Below are positions 61,038 through 64,000 of a stretch of 64,000 nt of DNA, in pieces. The stretch covers positions 494,501 through 558,500 of the forward strand of contig NZ_JAKFGN010000003.1 of the NCBI RefSeq assembly GCF_021502575.1, given 5' to 3'. The stretch comes from Bradyrhizobium sp. G127 (GTDB lineage Bacteria > Pseudomonadota > Alphaproteobacteria > Rhizobiales > Xanthobacteraceae). How positions within the stretch are numbered: the first letter of the stretch is position 1; every line of letters begins with the position of its first letter. Made by a program: the position numbers and the translations under genes. Under the pieces are notes generated by a model, which ran no database searches, was not told the DNA's origin, and saw nothing but the letters and a program-made list of their open reading frames with translations.

Positions 61038-62321
61038 TCAGCGCGGCACGCCGCGCATGTGCGCCAGCAGTTCGGCGGTCGGCCATGAATCGGCGGGCAG
61101 GCCGTATTTTATCTGCATGGTCTTGACCGCAATGCGGCTTTGCTGGCCGAGAATGCCGTCGATCTTGCCGACGTTGAACCCCTGCCGTGCCAGCAGTTGC
61201 TGCAATTCCTTGATTTCGTTGAACGGCAATTGCGCGACCGGTGCCGCGGGCTTTCGCATCGGAGCGGCGCCTGCGATTCTCGTGGCGAGATACGCAGCCG
61301 TCGTCGAGTAGATCAGCGAGTTATTCCATTCGGTGTAAGCCGCAAAGTTCGGATAGGCGAGGAACGCCGGTCCGGTGCGTCCCATCGGCAGAAGTACCGA
61401 AGCAGGCAGATTATCGTTCGGAAGCGGCCGGCCGTCGGCATAGGTCACGCCCCAGGCGGCCCATTTCGAGCGCGGATGTTTGACGGTGAGATCGGCCTGG
61501 TCCCATGGCAGGTTTGCCGGCACGCGAATTTCCTGCAGCCAGGGTTCGCCGCGCCGCCATTTCAGTCCGGTCGCGATGTAGTTGGCGGTCGAGCCGATCA
61601 CGTCGGGCGCGCTGTGAAGTAGATCGCGATGCCCGTTGCCGTCGTAGTCGACGGCATAATCGTAATAATGCCGCGGCAGAAATTGCGTCTGGCCGAGTTC
61701 ACCGGCCCATGAGCCGATCATCTCTGCGGCGGACAGGTCGCCGCGGTCGATGATCTTCAGCGCAGCGATGGTCTCGTCGTGAAACATCTGCGAGCGCCGG
61801 CAGTCGTAAGCCAGCGATACCAGCGAGCGTAGCGTCGGCAGCTTGCCCTGCACTGCGCCAAAGTCGCTTTCCAGCGCCCAGAACGCAGTGATGACGGCGG
61901 GCGGAACGCCGTACTCCTTCTCGGCGCGCGCGAAAGCCTGCGCGTGGGTCTGGATGAGTTGCTGGCCGCGAACCCTCCGGCCTTCCGACGCCATGCGGCC
62001 TGAGAACTCGGTGAAGATCTGGCCGAACACGCGCTGGCCGCGGTCGCGGTTCACGATGCCCTGATCGTAGACCATGTAGGGCGAGGCTGCCGCGATGGCG
62101 CGTTGCGATACGCCGGCGGCGACCGCGTCCTGCTTCAGCGTTGCGAGGAACTGATCGAAGCTCTGGCCGCCGTGGCAGCGCGCGCCACTTTGGGCAAAGG
62201 CCGGCGCTGTGAAAAGACCAAGGGCGATGAAAAGAGCGGAGACGGAGCGCAGGAGCGAGGAAAGCGGCATCGGGACCACGTGTTGAGAAGGCAAGCAGGT
62301 CATACGGAAGACAGACGGCAT
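61038..62321 (-). CDS. Lytic murein transglycosylase (MltB-like) with C-terminal peptidoglycan-binding domain
   Basis: A 427-residue exported enzyme that cleaves peptidoglycan glycan strands to 1,6-anhydro products. E151 in AFWALESDFG is the catalytic acid; SWAGELGQTQFLPRHYYDYA and DVIGSTANYI are MltB signatures. A PG_binding_1 domain closes it (LQQLLARQGFNVGKIDGILG, QQSRIAVKTMQIKYGLP). A signal peptide ends near PAFAQS (about 44). The ATG at 62321 has an AAGGA box; ATG 62270 (MPLSSLLRS) would give a shorter, more standard signal peptide. Confidence 0.92.
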   Translation of the reverse strand: MPSVFRMTCLPSQHVVPMPLSSLLRSVSALFIALGLFTAPAFAQSGARCHGGQSFDQFLATLKQDAVAAGVSQRAIAAASPYMVYDQGIVNRDRGQRVFGQIFTEFSGRMASEGRRVRGQQLIQTHAQAFARAEKEYGVPPAVITAFWALESDFGAVQGKLPTLRSLVSLAYDCRRSQMFHDETIAALKIIDRGDLSAAEMIGSWAGELGQTQFLPRHYYDYAVDYDGNGHRDLLHSAPDVIGSTANYIATGLKWRRGEPWLQEIRVPANLPWDQADLTVKHPRSKWAAWGVTYADGRPLPNDNLPASVLLPMGRTGPAFLAYPNFAAYTEWNNSLIYSTTAAYLATRIAGAAPMRKPAAPVAQLPFNEIKELQQLLARQGFNVGKIDGILGQQSRIAVKTMQIKYGLPADSWPTAELLAHMRGVPR

Positions 62322-62395
62322 AACCCCGTCCTTACTCCAACATAAGTGGACGGTTTTCGCCAGAACGATGCATGAGGTTTACCGCCGCAAACGAA

Positions 62396-62420
62396 AATGC
62401 CCGGCTTGAGGCCGGGCATT
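62396..62420 (-). terminator. Terminator of aceA
   Basis: AATGCCCGGC (62396-62405) pairs with GCCGGGCATT (62411-62420). On the minus strand it follows the isocitrate lyase stop by 30 bases and is trailed by TTCGTTT, fitting a factor-independent terminator. Confidence 0.75.
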
Positions 62421-62450
62421 CCGTTTTCGTGATTGTGTCGTGCCCGTTCG

Positions 62451-64000
62451 TTAGCCGAACTGGTTCATCGTGTTGTGAGCGCCGCCCGCCTTCAGCGCTG
62501 CCTCGCCGGCGAAGTATTCCTTGTGATCGTCGCCGATGTCAGAGCCGGCCATGTTCTGATGCCGAACGCAGGCGATGCCCTGGCGGATTTCCGCGCGTTG
62601 AACATTCTTCACATATCCAAGCATGCCCTGTTCGCCGAAGTATTCCCGCGCGAGGTTGTCGGTCGACAAAGCCGCGGTGTGATAGGTCGGCAATGTGATC
62701 AGGTGGTGGAAGATGCCGGCGCGCTTGGCCGAATCCGCCTGGAAGGTGCGGATCAACTCGTCGGCTTCCTTCGCCAGCGGGGTATCGTCGTATTCCACCT
62801 TCATCAGTTCGGCGCGATTGTACTTGCTCACGTCCTTACCTTCAGCCTTCCAGGCATCATAGACCTGCCAGCGGAAGTTCAGCGTCCAGTTGAACGACGG
62901 CGAGTTGTTGTAGGCCAGCTTGGCGTTCGGGATCACCTCGCGGATCCTGTCGACCATTCCGGCGATCTGCGCGATATTCGGCTTCTCGGTTTCGATCCAG
63001 AGCAGGTCGGCGCCGTTCTGCAACGAAGTGATGCTGTCGAGCACGCAGCGATCTTCACCCGTGCCAGCGCGGAACTGATACAGATTGCTCGCCAGGCGCT
63101 TCGGACGCAGCAGCTTGCCGTTGCGGCTGATGATGACGTCACCGTTGCCGATCTTCGACGCATCGACTTCGTCGCAGTCGAGGAAGCTGTTGTACTGGTC
63201 GCCGAGATCGCCCGGCTGATGGCTGACAGCGATCTGCTGCGTGAGGCCGGCGCCGAGCGAATCGGTGCGGGTCACGATGACGCCGTCTTCCACGCCGAGT
63301 TCGAGGAACGCGTGGCGGCAGGCGCGGATCTTGGCCAGGAACACTTCGTGCGGCACAGTCACCTTGCCGTCCTGATGGCCGCACTGCTTTTCGTCGGACA
63401 CCTGGTTTTCGATCTGCAGGGCGCATGCGCCCGCCTCGATCATCTTCTTGGCGAGCAGATAGGTCGCTTCAGCATTACCGAAGCCTGCGTCGATGTCGGC
63501 GATCACCGGCACAACGTGGGTCTGGAAATTGTCGATCTTCTCGATCAGCGCGGTTTCCTTGGCCTTGTCGCCGGCCTTACGCGCGGCGTCGAGTTCGCGG
63601 AAGATGTCGTTGAGTTCGCGTTGGTCGGCCTGACGCAGGAACGTATAGAGCTCTTCGATCAGCGCAGGCACCGAGGTCTTCTCGTGCATGGACTGGTCCG
63701 GAAGCGGACCGAACTCGGAGCGCAGTGCTGCGATCATCCAGCCCGACAGATAGAGGTAGCGGCGGTCGGTCTTGCCGCCGAAGTGCTTCTTGATCGAGAT
63801 CAGCTTCTGCTGCGCGACGAAGCCATGCCAGCAACCCAGCGACTGGGTGTACTTGGTGGGGTCCGCATCGTAGGCGGCCATGTCGGCGCGCATCAGCGCC
63901 GCGGTGTAGCGGGCGACGTCCAGGCCAGTCTTGAAGCGGTTCTGCAGGCGCATGCGCGCCACGGCTTCGGCGGAAACGCCGTTCCAGGTGGACTTGTCCT
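62451..64000 (-). CDS. aceA: Isocitrate lyase (cut at the N-terminus by the window edge)
   Basis: The frame is open to the right edge, so the true start is outside the window. Visible residues begin within DKSTWNGVSAEAVARMRLQN. It splits isocitrate to glyoxylate and succinate in the glyoxylate shunt. Motifs: SLGCWHGF, VPVIADIDAGFGNAEATYLL, and the catalytic cysteine in DEKQCGHQDGK, the variant form of KKCGH found in this larger isocitrate lyase subfamily. SPSFNWT is the usual substrate loop. Together with the beta-oxidation operon it suits growth on fatty acids or acetate. Confidence 0.95.
   Translation of the reverse strand, partial: DKSTWNGVSAEAVARMRLQNRFKTGLDVARYTAALMRADMAAYDADPTKYTQSLGCWHGFVAQQKLISIKKHFGGKTDRRYLYLSGWMIAALRSEFGPLPDQSMHEKTSVPALIEELYTFLRQADQRELNDIFRELDAARKAGDKAKETALIEKIDNFQTHVVPVIADIDAGFGNAEATYLLAKKMIEAGACALQIENQVSDEKQCGHQDGKVTVPHEVFLAKIRACRHAFLELGVEDGVIVTRTDSLGAGLTQQIAVSHQPGDLGDQYNSFLDCDEVDASKIGNGDVIISRNGKLLRPKRLASNLYQFRAGTGEDRCVLDSITSLQNGADLLWIETEKPNIAQIAGMVDRIREVIPNAKLAYNNSPSFNWTLNFRWQVYDAWKAEGKDVSKYNRAELMKVEYDDTPLAKEADELIRTFQADSAKRAGIFHHLITLPTYHTAALSTDNLAREYFGEQGMLGYVKNVQRAEIRQGIACVRHQNMAGSDIGDDHKEYFAGEAALKAGGAHNTMNQFG

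Overview
The window comes from a GC-rich alphaproteobacterial chromosome, most likely Nitrobacteraceae (Bradyrhizobium / Rhodopseudomonas / Afipia group). The reasons are the rhizobial-type phosphatidylethanolamine methyltransferase, a SciP homologue next to a fliF-fliG-fliH-fliN-flbD cluster, BA14K and DUF3551 small secreted proteins, the long-form isocitrate lyase, and dispersed palindromic repeats of the 'GTCATGGCCGGGCTTG...' kind. The genus is inferred from protein resemblance, not from a search. No prophage, insertion sequence, rRNA operon or CRISPR array was seen.

Layout. 0-5 kb: polyamine genes (5' part of homospermidine synthase, ornithine decarboxylase with a long structured leader) interleaved with two Rnk/GreA-like proteins, a RidA protein and a GNAT acetyltransferase. 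5-12.9 kb: housekeeping genes (M3 peptidase, DUF1007 plus NicO metal exporter, ferrochelatase, SPFH/NfeD pair, KdsD). 13-16.5 kb: an outer-membrane beta-barrel gene, then a 1.3 kb gene-poor stretch packed with inverted repeats. 16.5-23.6 kb: serine hydrolase, BA14K protein, membrane glycosyltransferase, RecD/Dda-like helicase, small membrane proteins and a PLP aminotransferase. 23.7-33.8 kb: motility, all on the minus strand: a soluble triple-PAS chemoreceptor, flbD, fliN, fliH, fliG, fliF, sciP, flgD and fliK. A CtrA-like double TTAA motif precedes fliF, and sciP encodes the inhibitor of CtrA, so regulator, antagonist and target sit together.

34-37.2 kb: mnmA, pmtA, a proline-rich secreted protein, an elongator tRNA-Met with a clear promoter, and a DUF3551 protein. 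37.3-46.4 kb: an accessory catabolic region with two regulators (IclR and GntR/FCD types) and a set of enzymes that does not match a pathway I know: Bug-type binding protein, creatinase-like M24 protein lacking one metal ligand, PhyH dioxygenase, COG4091-type dehydrogenase, alpha/beta hydrolase, acyl-CoA dehydrogenase and His-rich cupin. This is the best candidate for undescribed biology. 46.5-52.1 kb: RND efflux operon ending in its TetR regulator, with a perfect palindrome in front, and a flavin reductase-like gene overlapping the regulator.

52.3-58.5 kb: a beta-oxidation operon (FadE-type dehydrogenase, thiolase, hydratase/dehydrogenase fusion, thioesterase). 58.8-64 kb: a small conserved protein, an Old Yellow Enzyme, a DUF1993 protein, a lytic transglycosylase and isocitrate lyase, whose N-terminus runs off the right edge. 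Beta-oxidation and the glyoxylate shunt together suggest growth on fatty acids. Both window edges cut genes.
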